NCBI RefSeq assembly: GCF_020623625.1 | Contig: NC_060204.1 | Location: 1,156,501 to 1,220,500 of the forward strand | Source: Saccharomycodes ludwigii | Taxonomy: Eukaryota > Ascomycota > Saccharomycetes > Saccharomycodales > Saccharomycodaceae | DNA length: 64,000 nt | Reading direction: 5' to 3' | Shown: positions 44,417 through 55,892 of the stretch, piece after piece | Position numbering within the stretch: position 1 is the first letter of the stretch | Layout of the letters: every line of letters starts with the position of its first letter | Translations under genes and position numbers: made by a program | The notes under the pieces: generated by a model | Database searches by the model: none | What the model was told of the DNA's origin: nothing | What the model saw: only the letters and a program-made list of their open reading frames with translations

Positions 44417-47400
44417 CTAGTCATACTACTACCACGAGTACGAATACCAATGGTATCAGCAGTAGTAATAGTAGTACTAGCAGTAGTACTAGTAACAGTA
44501 GTGCTCATCATAATAATGCTAGTAACAGTACAATTACAAGCCCATCGATGCATCTCAGAAAGTCTTTTAATAGTAAGCTTGTTGTTGCATCAGTAAAATC
44601 GCAGCCTGGCATAGTGGGTTCAAGAAATGTCATTTTAAATTCAAAAGATAATAAAGTTCATCCGGGTGATTTACTTTCCAATGTTCCCTTATCAAGAGCC
44701 ACATTTGTGGCCGTACCGGCTTCATCGCCTTCTGCTTCTTCTTCATCGCAGCCCTCTTCTATTGCTACTTCCAACAATGCACATAATATACATGGTATTA
44801 AGCAAATCAATTCCAAACAAACTTCCAGTATTAGTGACAGTAATAAAAGTGGTATCAATGCTATACCAAAGTTAAATGCCAGTTTTAAATCGCAACTAAT
44901 GGATTCAAAGGCGTTGTTAAATAATGAGAGATCTCCTTCTCCATCGAATAGAAGTGGTGTCTCTAGAAACCATTATTTTGTATCTCAACATTCCGCACCA
45001 ATAGATTGCTATGGCTTTGATTCCAAGAGTATATGTCCACCAAGTAAATGCAATAGACCACCAACACAGCAACATCCGGAACAGATTCACGATGAAGGTT
45101 TGTTGACTAAATCATTTTCTGCCCAGGAGGAGACCGAGGAGAGTTCTTGGAGAATTGCGCTAGTAGAAGGCATATTTTCGTACTTAGGTATTACAAAAGA
45201 TAACATCTTGCCCGGTCACACCTTACATAATAATCGTTTACAACTTACAGCTCCTGATTCTTCATCCCTTTTCACTTCTAATAGTAGGTTAAGTAGTAGA
45301 AGAACATCTTTATCCAGCAACACTTATACTATAAATTCGAAGGATGGTATTTCTGTTTACAAATTATTGAATCCAGAGAATACTGCAAAATCTAAAAGGA
45401 AAAATACCAGTAACCAAAGAATAAATAATAAAGAATATAAAGAATGTATGCCAACTAACTTGGATTTTGATACTGCCAAAAGGGAATTTGCTGAAAAATT
45501 AGAACCAGCCTATATTCCAAAGGGAAGCTTTATAGCGAGACAAAATTCTATGATTGCAGGACTATATTATATAATTTCTGGCGAGTTGGAAGTATTACAT
45601 ACAGATGATAGCGATGATGGTAAAGAGAAAACTTTATATGTTGTTAAGTCAAATGGTATAACTGGATATTTAGCCTCCTTAATTGGTTCGAAATCTTTGG
45701 TAAGTATAAGAGCTCGGTCAAATTCATATGTCGTGTTCTTACCTTCGGATTCAATCGAGAGGCTATGCAGTAAGTATTTCATGATATACTTGAGGATAGC
45801 TGAAACTTTGACCGACCTACTAAGTCCTAAAATTCTAAAGCTAGATTATGCCTTGGAGTGGGTACAATTGGATTCTTCAGAGGTTTTATTTAAGCAAAAT
45901 GATCCAGCTAGTGGAATTTACGTTGTGATAAATGGTAGATTGAGAGAAATTTTTGAAAGTGAGAAATCGAAAGATAAGTCCGCTTTCAAAAATAACAAGA
46001 AATCACCTAGACAAAAGCAGGAAGCAAATGAAAACGTACATATTATTAGAGAGTATGCGCAAGGTGAAAGTTTTGGGGAGGTGGAAGTACTCACTGCCTC
46101 TAGTCGTTTATCTACGGTGATAGCTATTCGTGATACTGAATTGGCAAGAATTCCAAGAAGCTTATTTGAAATTCTAGCTTTAGAACATCCGTCAATAATG
46201 ATTAGAGTTAGCAGATTAGTTGCGAAACAAATTTTACAAAGAAATCCCCATTACTCCGAAGAACCTTCTAAAATTGTTAGTAGTAATGGTTATAAATATG
46301 ACTTTGATCTATCGATTCCTCCTGCACCAAGATCAACCAACAATAGTGGAAGAAACCAGAATTTAAATAACTATAGAACAATATGTATTTTGCCTATCAC
46401 TAGTGGCTTACCTGTGGAAGAATTTGCTCTGAAACTAACATATGCATTTAAACAAGTTGGCCGATCGGTAATTGCTCTAGATCAACGAGCCACTTTGTCG
46501 CACTTGGGTCGTCATGCTTTTGATAAATTTGCTAATCTAAAACAATCTGGTTATTTTGCTGATTTGGAAGAGAATTATCAAACTGTGGTTTATATTGCGG
46601 ATACTCCGGTCAACTCATCATGGACCTCTACGTGTATAGCTCAGGGGGATTGTATCTTGTTGTTGGCTAATGCTGATACTGAGCCGCATATTGGCGAATA
46701 TGAAAGATTATTGCTAAAATCCAGATCAACTGTTAGAACAGAACTAATATTACTACATGCTGAAAGATATGTTGAACCGGGTTCGACTTATAAGTGGTTG
46801 CATAATAGGCCCTGGATTGATTCCCATCACCATATGGAATTTGTTGCTAGGAGGTATACTAATAGCGATGAAGCTGGCACTACCTCTTCAACAGAAAATA
46901 TTGTTGTTCAACACAGCAAAAAACACAATATTGTGGAGCGATTTAAACAGCAACATGATTCAATCACCAAATTGACAAAAAAAACACAAGAGAATTTTGC
47001 AAAACTAATTCCAGATTCCATAAAAAGCACTGTAGCTAGATACAGACATAACAAGGGTTATGAACTATCCATGCGCCCTCATAAGAATGATTTTTTAAGG
47101 TTGGCTAGAATCTTATCAAATCAAGCAATTGGTGTTGTTTTTGGCGGAGGTGGTGCTAGAGGTATTAGCCATTTGGGTATATTAAAGGCTATTGAAGATG
47201 CAGGGATTCCAATAGATTTGATTGGTGGTACAAGTATCGGCTCGTTTATTGGTGGATTATATGCTAAAGATTTCGATTTGGTGCCCATTTACGGTCGTGT
47301 TAAAAAATTCAGCGGAAGAATAAGTTCGTTATGGAGAATGGTACTCGATTTAACATGGCCATTTACTAGTTACACTTCAGGTCATGAATTTAACCGTGGT

Positions 47401-48075
47401 ATTTGGAAAGCATTTGGTGATTTTAGAATAGAGGATTTTTGGATTCAATTTTACTGCAATTCTACAAATATTACTGAAAGTTTACACGAAATTCATTCTA
47501 GTGGGTATGCTTGGAGGTATATTAGAGCGTCCATGTCATTAGCTGGACTTTTACCACCAATGATAGATAGTAATGGCTCGATGTTATTGGATGGTGGATA
47601 CGTAGATAATTTGCCCGTGGCCGAGATGAAGCGCAGGGGTTGTAACACAATATTTGCTGTAGATGTTGGGTCAGTCGATGATAGAACACCGATGGATTAT
47701 GGAGATTCTTTAAGTGGGATGTGGATTTTATTAAATAGGTGGAATCCATTTAGTTCACATCCAAATGTACCCAGCATGGCAGAAATACAAATGAGGCTAG
47801 GTTATGTAGGGAGTGTTAATGCATTGGAAAAGGCCAAAAATACTCCAGGTGTTATATATGTAAGACCGCCCATTGAGAACTACGCCACGTTAGATTTTGC
47901 TAAATTCGAAGAGATTTACAGGGTAGGGGAGGCTTACGGTCATGATTTTATTGAAAATCTAAAAGAAACACGTCAGATGTCAAATATACCTGGTACAATT
48001 AATAGCAATAATAATAATGATGAAATGGTGGAGTTTTCTACTCCAAGTGTATTACAAAGAAGATATAGTATATAA
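42664..48075 (+). CDS. NTE1: Lysophospholipase / neuropathy target esterase Nte1
   Basis: ER-membrane serine esterase that deacylates phosphatidylcholine to glycerophosphocholine. The 1803-residue product has hydrophobic N-terminal membrane segments (about 88-130). Cyclic-nucleotide-binding-like domains follow, the first interrupted by a long Asn/Ser insert (about 260-900) and the next two at about 935-1200. A patatin domain starts near 1490 with the oxyanion loop GGGGARG, nucleophile Ser1524 in GTSIG, and dyad Asp1643 in LDGG. Low-complexity inserts explain the excess over S. cerevisiae Nte1 (1679). It matches YML059C, placed here between CAR2 and LSM3, again interleaving the two duplicated segments. 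Confidence 0.97.
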
Positions 48076-48379
48076 AAAAAATGAGGACTGTTCTTCCTTT
48101 TTTTTTTCTTTTTACTTCTCTTTTTTTTTTTCTTTTTACTTCTCTTTTTTTACCGGTTTATTAAAAGTTGTAAATAATTAAATAAAAATAGCCCTTTATA
48201 TTTGTAATTTACTTTTTTTGCAGAAATATATTATATTATAATATGTGGACCAATAATGATTACATACAGATGACCATGCTTGTATAGATACAACATTTAT
48301 TTGTTACCAGGTTATTATTCCAGTATTTTTAAGTTTATAATTATTGAGCATATTTGCCTAAGCGTGTTTATTATTATTG
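48076..48379. other. Convergent NTE1/LSM3 3' region
   Basis: No gene is seen. Just after the NTE1 stop, a T-rich unit containing CTTTTTACTTCTC occurs twice, at 48108-48120 and 48132-48144 (24-bp period), a small tandem duplication. Confidence 0.55.
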
Positions 48380-48754
48380 TTATTTTTTTTCTCCTGACTC
48401 TTTTCCCTTAGCTGTTCTTGCTACAGGTGTAGTAACTAATAAAACAGTATCCCCTCTGATAAATAGCATTTCCGAACTTTTGTTAGAACTTGTCAATTTT
48501 TCATTATCTTCTTCATTTAGCTCGTAAATAGTTTCAATAGCATCACTTAATACTAAGTTACAATGTGAATCAAAGGCTTGTAAAGTACCAACAATCTCAC
48601 GGCACCCACGTAATTTAACATAAACTTCTTCATCTAAATTTAATCGTAGTAAATCCAAAGGGGTATCAGAAGATGAAGTGGTTGTTTTTGGTGTAGACTG
48701 TATAGAAGATACATCAGATGCAACTGTATGGGGGGTAGCAAGAGAAGAGGACAT
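48380..48754 (-). CDS. LSM3: U6 snRNA-associated Sm-like protein Lsm3
   Basis: Subunit of the Lsm1-7 (mRNA decay) and Lsm2-8 (U6 snRNA) rings. The 124-residue product carries a complete Sm fold: Sm1 in [37 protein letters not shown] and Sm2 in [16 protein letters not shown]. The last 10 residues are basic. About 30 Ser/Thr-rich residues precede the usual start (S. cerevisiae Lsm3 is 89 residues, beginning METPLDLL). No internal ATG lies near the usual start, so the extension seems real. It matches YLR438C-A. Confidence 0.95.
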   Translation of the reverse strand: MSSSLATPHTVASDVSSIQSTPKTTTSSSDTPLDLLRLNLDEEVYVKLRGCREIVGTLQAFDSHCNLVLSDAIETIYELNEEDNEKLTSSNKSSEMLFIRGDTVLLVTTPVARTAKGKESGEKK

Positions 48755-49149
48755 AATGATTGTGTGGTTGTTGATGGATATTGATAATGTTGTTATTAAA
48801 TAAGCAAATTATATTAATAAAAAAAAAGAAAGATTCGCGAGCTACAAGAAATTGTTATTTATAATTTTTTTTATAAAGCAAAAAAATAAAAAATAAAAAT
48901 TGAGAAAAAATTGAGAAAAAAGTCCGGCAGTTATCCGAAAAAGGAGATATTTTGATTCCAGTTTATCACTTTATATTATTTGTAATGCTATTGTAGATTG
49001 TTTTTTTTTTTTTTTTTTTAATTTTTTATATGAAAGAAAAAAAAAAAACAATAGCAAAACCTTCTATTTTTTTCGTAATATTAACTTAGACAAGTTTAAC
49101 AAACAGCCCTACGAAACAACACTTCTAGGGACGACTTACAGCTTGAAAA
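48755..49149. other. Divergent LSM3/ORC1 promoter and synteny breakpoint
   Basis: No gene is seen. It has a GATTCGCGAGC patch at about 48831-48842, a T-run at about 49000-49019, and a short repeat ATTGAGAAAAA twice near 48898-48918. Gene order departs here from S. cerevisiae (LSM3 is followed by ORC1 rather than MRPL4), yet no tRNA, transposon or long repeat is visible at the junction. Confidence 0.55.
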
Positions 49150-52050
49150 ATGTCTGATGCATCACCCTTAAAAAATTGGGATATAATTCAGGTTGATAAG
49201 GAAGGTAATCCTATTGTGGTTTTACCACGATCTACACGGTCCACCAGAAACGCTTTGGCATTTCAGACTTACTATAAAATAGTAAATACACATGATCGCT
49301 CAATTACGTTTATGGTTGGTGATGTTGTAGTGTTTAAATATAATACTGCAGTAAATTCCACATATTTGATTAAAGAAATTCGTCATGATGGTACAAACAA
49401 CACTGTAGAAATTTTTGGCTTTGATTTTTTAAGATGGTATGAGTTAGATGGGAAAGATTATTTTAACAAATACAATCCAAAAATACTAGAAGAGCACCCA
49501 AACGAGGACAACTCCTTTTATCAGGATCTTTTATTACAGGAGGTAGATACCAAAGAGTTATTTTTAACAGCTGAAGTAACAACTTTGCATCTAAGTGATT
49601 TCATTAGAGTTTTGAATGTCGTGGATTTGCAAACGTACTTAGAACTGAAGGAGAAAAACTCTATAGAGGATGTTTATTTTGTACATAGATCAGCGATACC
49701 CCAAGGTAAATATTTAAAAGAAATTGATTATAACAAAGTTTTGGAAATTATTAAGACAGAAGATACAATTGCTTCACACAGATATATGATTGATTTGACT
49801 ACAGACCCAGATGGTGCTAAAAATAAGCGCCAAAACACATCAGTTACTTCTAGAGAAGACAAACTGTACTCAAATAATACGCAACATTTAAACGCTAAAA
49901 AATTAAAAGAAAAAAAAAGACAATCCCCTTTATCATCATTATCGTCTAGAGCAGCTACTGCCAGTGGAAGAAGCAGCAAAGGCCAGCAGGGCACTTTCAA
50001 AGTTAATAACAAAGCCGCCTCACTCAATGAAAGTTTTCTTGTTAAAAATCAGATTGAAGGCATTGACAATACTGAAGGGAGGAATGGACTATTAGTTGAT
50101 GCACGTGGTAAAGAGGATGGGAATAGTGGAGGTGTTAGTGGTACACCAAGACGGTCATTAAGGAAGAATAAAACAGCCATTAATTATGATGAATCTGATG
50201 ACTTTGAAGATGAGCTTGGTAACTATGGGGTTATTTCCGAATCTGAGGAGGAAGAGGAAGAGGAGGAAGGGGAGGAGGAAGATGACGATATTGACCTTGA
50301 TGACGACTTGGATGATGAAGACACCCGAACCAATAACACCTCGAATAAAAGGAGAAGAGTTATAACATTAGCTGACATAATAAAAAAATATACAAGAAGA
50401 AATGTTGCGAGAACTAAGGGGTCATACAAATCATTTTCAAAAAGATTTAAATCGGTTCAGGACATTCCAGATTTGACGGACTTGGCTGACTTTAATGATA
50501 AAAAAATAAAAGCTGAAGTGTCTATGCTTGAAAAAAAATTGGTTAGTCCTACGAAAAAGCCCACACATGAGACGATTTTTTTTAAAGTTAAATCTAGGCT
50601 ATATTCTACAGATTCTGCAAACAACATTGAAACACAAGAGGCTATAAAGAGTGCTGCTGCAAGTCAAATTCGTACCCTGTTACCCGCTCGGGATAATGAG
50701 TTTGCGCAGTTATATTTAAGCATTTATAATGCAATAGAGACTGGTGTGGGATCATCGGTTTATATTTCTGGGACACCGGGGGTTGGGAAAACATTGACTC
50801 TGCGTGAAGTAGTTAAGGATTTATTGATTTCTAGTGATCAAGGTGAAATTCCAAGCTTTCAATATATAGAGATCAATGGTTTGAAATTAGTTCATCCTAA
50901 TAATAGTTACGAGGTTTTTTGGAACAAAATTTCTGGTGAAAAGTTGACGCCCAGTGCTTCTTTAGAATCGTTAGAGTATTACTTTAATAAAGTGCCGAAG
51001 AATAAGAAACGAACAATTGTGGTGTTATTGGACGAAATGGATACTCTGGTGACTAAGAAAGACCAGGACATTATGTATAATTTTTTTAATTGGCCAACAT
51101 ATCCCAATTCAAAGCTTGTTGTGATTGCAGTGGGTAATACAATGGATTTACCAGAGAGGCTATTGAGCAATAAAATATCTTCAAGATTGGGTTTGACAAG
51201 GATACCATTCCCGGGCTACACCCACCACGAATTAATGGCCATTATCCAATCGAGGTTGAAGGGGTTAAATGAGTGTTTTTTTTTCGTTAATAAAAAAACT
51301 GGGCGTGCAACATTAGCTACAGATGAGAACCAATCCATTTCACCAGCTGCTGATGAATATAAGAAGGTTAAGGTAGTAATTGAAGACGATGCCATTGAAA
51401 TCATTGCTAGAAAAATAGCTAGCGTTAGTGGAGATGCCAGAAGTGCTTTGAAGATCTGTAAGAGAGGGATTGAAATTGCAGAAGCCGATTATTTAGAAAA
51501 GCATGGTTATGACATTGATACAGAATTGAATGTGACTGAGGGTACTAAACAGGTTAATGATGGGCATCAAACTCTGGCCAACAATGTTTTTGCAGATGAA
51601 AATGATGAAATTGAAATACAAAAGGTTGATATTTCACATGTTATGAAAGCTATTAATGAAACAAATAGTACTCCGTCCTCTCAATTTTTGAGCCGATTAC
51701 CCTTTTCCGCAAAATTATTTTTACATGCATATTTATCTTTACTAAAGAAAAATAAGAAAAGCGATCAGAGTGCTGGCGACATAATTGATGAGGTTAAACT
51801 ATTAATTGATGTTAATGGTAATAATAAGTACATAAATGATATTAAATCCTTTCTATACTGTTATCAGGCAGATGGTACGTATGAAATGAGAATGATTGAT
51901 TGGGATTATATAATCAATCAATTAATTGATGCTGGTGTTATATCAAAGCAAAATATAGTAAACGAAAGATCTGCTACCATAAAACTAAATATTTCTCCTG
52001 AAGAAATTAGCAACGTTTTCAAACAAGATGAGGTATTTAAAAAATTATAG
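49150..52050 (+). CDS. ORC1: Origin recognition complex subunit 1
   Basis: Largest ORC subunit; binds ATP and origin DNA and loads MCM. The 966-residue product has an N-terminal BAH domain (about 45-190) and an acidic linker (about 355-390). The initiator-specific segment NVARTKGSYKSFSKRFKS follows. The AAA+ domain has Walker A GTPGVGKT (541-548) and Walker B with Asp628-Glu629 in LLDEMD, plus a sensor-like VIAVGNTMDLPERLL, and ends in a winged helix. S. cerevisiae Orc1 is 914 residues. Intact ATPase motifs distinguish it from the Sir3 duplicate. It matches YML065W but is in the inverted block. It converges on TEM1. Confidence 0.96.
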   Translation: MSDASPLKNWDIIQVDKEGNPIVVLPRSTRSTRNALAFQTYYKIVNTHDRSITFMVGDVVVFKYNTAVNSTYLIKEIRHDGTNNTVEIFGFDFLRWYELDGKDYFNKYNPKILEEHPNEDNSFYQDLLLQEVDTKELFLTAEVTTLHLSDFIRVLNVVDLQTYLELKEKNSIEDVYFVHRSAIPQGKYLKEIDYNKVLEIIKTEDTIASHRYMIDLTTDPDGAKNKRQNTSVTSREDKLYSNNTQHLNAKKLKEKKRQSPLSSLSSRAATASGRSSKGQQGTFKVNNKAASLNESFLVKNQIEGIDNTEGRNGLLVDARGKEDGNSGGVSGTPRRSLRKNKTAINYDESDDFEDELGNYGVISESEEEEEEEEGEEEDDDIDLDDDLDDEDTRTNNTSNKRRRVITLADIIKKYTRRNVARTKGSYKSFSKRFKSVQDIPDLTDLADFNDKKIKAEVSMLEKKLVSPTKKPTHETIFFKVKSRLYSTDSANNIETQEAIKSAAASQIRTLLPARDNEFAQLYLSIYNAIETGVGSSVYISGTPGVGKTLTLREVVKDLLISSDQGEIPSFQYIEINGLKLVHPNNSYEVFWNKISGEKLTPSASLESLEYYFNKVPKNKKRTIVVLLDEMDTLVTKKDQDIMYNFFNWPTYPNSKLVVIAVGNTMDLPERLLSNKISSRLGLTRIPFPGYTHHELMAIIQSRLKGLNECFFFVNKKTGRATLATDENQSISPAADEYKKVKVVIEDDAIEIIARKIASVSGDARSALKICKRGIEIAEADYLEKHGYDIDTELNVTEGTKQVNDGHQTLANNVFADENDEIEIQKVDISHVMKAINETNSTPSSQFLSRLPFSAKLFLHAYLSLLKKNKKSDQSAGDIIDEVKLLIDVNGNNKYINDIKSFLYCYQADGTYEMRMIDWDYIINQLIDAGVISKQNIVNERSATIKLNISPEEISNVFKQDEVFKKL

Positions 52051-52065
52051 AATTTCAACTCTATG

Positions 52066-52096
<31 letters not shown>

Positions 52097-52159
52097 CCAA
52101 TGTCTATGTCATTTTATATATCTTTGATTTACTATGCCTTTCAAATAATCTTATACACC

Positions 52160-52195
<36 letters not shown>

Positions 52196-52315
52196 TCTTT
52201 AATATATGTATTCTACTTTTTATAATTATTTTCACTTTAATCGATATCTTGTAGTTTCATCGCAATCGTACCTGATGTGTAAGATATAAATTGATATACA
52301 GATTTTCTTTATAAT

Positions 52316-53197
52316 TTAATTTTTTTTCTTTTTCTCTCCTAAATTTTTATAAATTAATATGGGATCGCCAAGATCCTTAATTTCTGGAACTGTTAACTTC
52401 AAATTAAAGGCTTTTGCAACCACTATCTTAAAAATTATTTTGACATTTATGGATTCCGCAGTTGAGCTAAATATCAGGGGAGCATTCATGGCCTCTGCAT
52501 ATAACATTCCAATCCTAGACATTTTTTCCTGATAAGAAGGATCCATATCTATGAAAAGGTCATATTTTGTTCCGATCAGTAGCGGGATAGCTTTGCTATT
52601 CAATCCTTTGGCTTGTCTGTACCATTCTTTTATAGAAGTTAATGTTTCTGGTCTAGTTAAATCGAATAAATAAACTATAGCTACAGCATCCTCACTTACA
52701 ATCGGCAACATATTTATAAACTCTCTCTGGCCCCCAAGATCGTTGATTACAAACAATATGTCTGCATATTTTAAACTTTCTCTTTTCTCCAGATGATGGA
52801 CCCCTAAAGTCTGAATATATTCTTCATCAAATACACTTTGTACATATTTTACCATTAACGATGTTTTACCAACTTGAGCATCCCCTATTAGTCCTACCTT
52901 CAATCTGAAAGTTGTTCTGGGTATCAGTTCGTCGGGAATAGTTTCAGCAGTGCTAGTAGTTCCTCGTACAGGAGAAGTATTGTTATTATTATCTGAGTAA
53001 TTATTATTGGTTGCAGCTTGAGAACTATTGATAACAGTCATTGCACTGGTGTGTCTTAATTGTTGTGGAGTGTCTACAGTATTATTACCATAGTTATTTA
53101 TATGTTCTTCACTGTTATTGGTAATATGTTGTGCAGGATCACTTCCATGTCTTAAAGGTGTATGGTAATGCTGTTGTTGTTGTTGTTGAAAATGCAT
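52316..53197 (-). CDS. TEM1: Mitotic exit network GTPase Tem1
   Basis: Ras-like GTPase that triggers the mitotic exit network from the spindle pole body. Read from the ATG at 53197, the product is 293 residues. The open frame continues 17 codons upstream only to a TTG, so the ATG is preferred. The G1 loop is GDAQVGKT (105-112), G3 is NDLGGQREF and G4 is TKYD. The N-terminal 97 residues form a Gln/Asn/His-rich extension not present in S. cerevisiae Tem1 (245), whereas the basic C-terminal tail of that protein is missing here (it ends EKKKKN). A shorter start at Met53 is possible. It matches YML064C. Confidence 0.94.
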   Translation of the reverse strand: MHFQQQQQQHYHTPLRHGSDPAQHITNNSEEHINNYGNNTVDTPQQLRHTSAMTVINSSQAATNNNYSDNNNNTSPVRGTTSTAETIPDELIPRTTFRLKVGLIGDAQVGKTSLMVKYVQSVFDEEYIQTLGVHHLEKRESLKYADILFVINDLGGQREFINMLPIVSEDAVAIVYLFDLTRPETLTSIKEWYRQAKGLNSKAIPLLIGTKYDLFIDMDPSYQEKMSRIGMLYAEAMNAPLIFSSTAESINVKIIFKIVVAKAFNLKLTVPEIKDLGDPILIYKNLGEKKKKN

Positions 53198-54539
53198 GTA
53201 GAAAAGAGGGAGGTAGATTTCTTCCTGAATAAGTGAATCAAGGATCAAATTCTAAAGGGTTCAAGGGAGGGAAGGAAATGGAGAGAAAAGAAGAAGAAAA
53301 GAAAAAAACAAATGAAGGGAGTGGGTGGGGATTATATATATTTGATGTGTTATGATTTTCTTTTTTGTTATTATATTTTTTTTTCTTTGTTTTAAACTAT
53401 AAGATATAATTTGATTATAAGCAGAGATTGTAGTTCCCAAAAAGAAAACAAAAAAAAAAAAATATATATACATACATTTGTATATATATAATAACAAATA
53501 AAATGTAATTCTATTCTGTATAAAAGTTCGTAGTTCGGTATTTTAGAGAAAGAAAATAGAAAAAAGATTTCAGATCTGTGGCATTACTGTAAATAATGAA
53601 CTTTCTGTTTTAGGAAATGTGATTAAAATTGATCAAAGATTTGATAACTCAATTAAAAACATAGCACATATCCGATTGTATACTAAACTTTGATTTAAAA
53701 TTATAGCAATAGAGAATAAAACAAGAATATACTGCAAAATTATGCTTATTCAATCAATTGAATTGTTGCTATTATGCCTAAAACCCATTATTATATATTA
53801 TATATCTATTACTTGTATTATTTTTTTAACAGGTTATAGCCCTTATATAGGGCTAGTGTTTGTTATAAAAAATATACATACATCTTGTGACAAATGTATA
53901 TGATTACATCTGTACATATTATATAAGTTTTATAAACATCTTGTTTTTTTCTTTTTCTTTTTTCTTTTTCTTTTTTCTTTTTTCTTTTTTTTCCAGTGTG
54001 CACCTAGATAAGTTTCTAGGCACCAGAAGACTAGCTTCTTGTCAAACTCAGATAATTTTCCATTTCTTTTTTTCAGTTCTTTCTCCATTGAAATATTTCT
54101 GTTTTTCTATATTTTTTTTTTTCTAGATTTCCTTTCTTTTCGCACCTGGAAAGGCCATTGATATTATTATAATTTTTGCTATCATAAAATATAAATTTTT
54201 TTTTTCTTTTTTTTTTTTTTTTTTTCTAATATGTAATTTTCCACATACAGTGCTTATTATTATTTCAAACTGCACGGTGAAATTATTACTGTTTCGTTCC
54301 CTCTTAATATTTATTTACTTCTTTCTTTCTTTCTTTATTCCATCTTTTTTTTTTTTTTTCCTTTCTTTTCCTAATTATCTTTCACTTCACAACTCGTCAT
54401 TTACTCTTATTATTTATATTTCCTTCTACTTCTCAACTTATCTCTATTCACTATCAAAATCTTTTCTTTCTCCCCTTGAAGAAAAAAAGAAAAAAAAAGG
54501 AAAAACATACATCCTCCAAACAAGACAAGTTAGATCATC
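53198..54539. other. Divergent TEM1/RPS1 promoter region
   Basis: No gene is supported in 1.3 kb. It has a 19-bp inverted repeat at 53837-53855 (listed separately), T/C-rich tracts at about 53943-53992 and 54330-54470, and a short inverted pair CCTAG/CTAGG at about 54004-54020. The long pyrimidine-rich leader before RPS1 is typical of highly expressed yeast genes. No canonical Rap1 site was seen. Confidence 0.5.
53837..53855. promoter_or_regulatory. TAGCCCT-N5-AGGGCTA inverted repeat
   Basis: Seven-base arms TAGCCCT (53837-53843) and AGGGCTA (53849-53855) are perfectly complementary around TATAT. Each arm resembles the Tbf1 core (ARCCCTAA) with one mismatch. It lies about 685 bp upstream of RPS1 and 640 bp upstream of TEM1. 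Binding by Tbf1 is inference. Confidence 0.4.
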
Positions 54540-55307
54540 ATGGCTGTTGGTAAGAACAAGAGATTGTCCAAAGGTAAGAAAGGTTTGAAGAAGAAGGTCG
54601 TTGACCCATTTACCAGAAAAGAATGGTACGATATTAAAGCTCCATCCACCTTTGAAAACAGAAATGTCGGTAAGACTTTAGTTAACAAATCTGTTGGTTT
54701 GAAGAACTCCAGCGATTACTTGAAAGGTAGAGTTGTCGAAGTTTGTTTAGCCGATTTACAAGGATCTGAAGATCACTCCTTCAAGAAGATTAAATTGAGA
54801 GTTGATGAAGTTCAAGGTAAAAACTTGTTAACTAACTTTCACGGTATGGATTTCACCACTGACAAATTGAGATCTATGGTCAGAAAATGGCAAACTTTGA
54901 TTGAAACTAATGTTACCGTCAAAACTGCTGATGATTACGTTTTGAGAGTCTTTGCCATTGCTTTCACCAGAAAGCAATCTAACCAAGTTAAGAGCACTTC
55001 TTATGCCAAGTCTTCCAGAATCAGAGCTATCAGAAAGGCTATTTCCGAAATCTTGACTAGAGAAGTTTCTTCTTCCACTTTGGCTCAATTGACCTCCAAG
55101 TTGATCCCAGAAGTTATTAACAAGGAAATTGTTAATGCTACTAAAGGTATCTTCCCATTACAAAACGTTCACGTTAGAAAAGTTAAGTTATTGAAACAAC
55201 CAAAATTCGACTTGGGTGCTTTGATGACTTTGCATGGTGAAGCAGCCACTAATGAAAAGGGTAAGAAGGTTCCTGGTTTCAAGGATGAAATTTTGGAAAC
55301 CGTGTAA
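54540..55307 (+). CDS. RPS1: 40S ribosomal protein eS1 (Rps1)
   Basis: Structural protein of the small ribosomal subunit near the mRNA exit site. The 255-residue product has the same length as S. cerevisiae Rps1A/B and the invariant start [19 protein letters not shown] and end FKDEILETV. Codon choice is more biased (AAG, GGT, TTG, AGA, GTT) than in the neighbouring genes, as expected for a highly expressed gene. The coding sequence is intronless. It is the single counterpart of RPS1A (YLR441C) and RPS1B (YML063W). Confidence 0.98.
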   Translation: MAVGKNKRLSKGKKGLKKKVVDPFTRKEWYDIKAPSTFENRNVGKTLVNKSVGLKNSSDYLKGRVVEVCLADLQGSEDHSFKKIKLRVDEVQGKNLLTNFHGMDFTTDKLRSMVRKWQTLIETNVTVKTADDYVLRVFAIAFTRKQSNQVKSTSYAKSSRIRAIRKAISEILTREVSSSTLAQLTSKLIPEVINKEIVNATKGIFPLQNVHVRKVKLLKQPKFDLGALMTLHGEAATNEKGKKVPGFKDEILETV

Positions 55308-55892
55308 ATTGGGTTGTTGCTTTTTATTATAATTAAATATAAAGTTTATTTAAAGTTTTTTATTTTTTAATATAATTATTATTTTTTAATTAAAAAAAAA
55401 AAAGAAAAAAAACTGAAAATTTAAGGAAGCAGTTGTTTGTCGTTATTATTTTTCATTTACCGTTTTATTTTATTATACCTTATCGTCAAGTCTTATTAAA
55501 ACAAAAAAGAAAAAGAAAACCTCTTTATGAACATTTTTTATATAGATGTTCGTTCTAGGAGTAGGGTATGTTGCATGGGTTTTACGCCGTTAAGTGTTGG
55601 GTCAAAGGTATCTTGAAGGCTGTTAGTTGATATTTGTATGGTTATAAACTGATATTAAAATTTACAGTTAACTAGTGATGATTCTATCTAAATGTATTGT
55701 GAATATATCTAATCCTTCGTATAAGTTTGTGTCGAAATCACGACATTTCAAAAAATTCATAAACTAACATTAATAAAGCATTAGGTTGTAAAATAGCATT
55801 GATTCCATTAAAAAAAAAAAAAAAAAAAAAAATTTTTTTTCTAAATTTAATATCAATATATATGTATATAAACTTTTTTCTTTTTTTCCCCC
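55308..55892. other. Convergent RPS1/MFT1 3' region
   Basis: No gene is seen. It is AT-rich, with an A-run followed by T-run at about 55809-55840. Confidence 0.45.

Noticed and set aside
48755-49149. Mobile element or tRNA at the inversion breakpoint
   Set aside because: The spacer contains only A/T tracts and short motifs. No terminal repeats, target-site duplication or tRNA were found.
53887-54588. Phe/Ser-rich open frames upstream of RPS1
   Set aside because: They translate pyrimidine-rich promoter DNA, and the second overlaps the RPS1 start in another frame.
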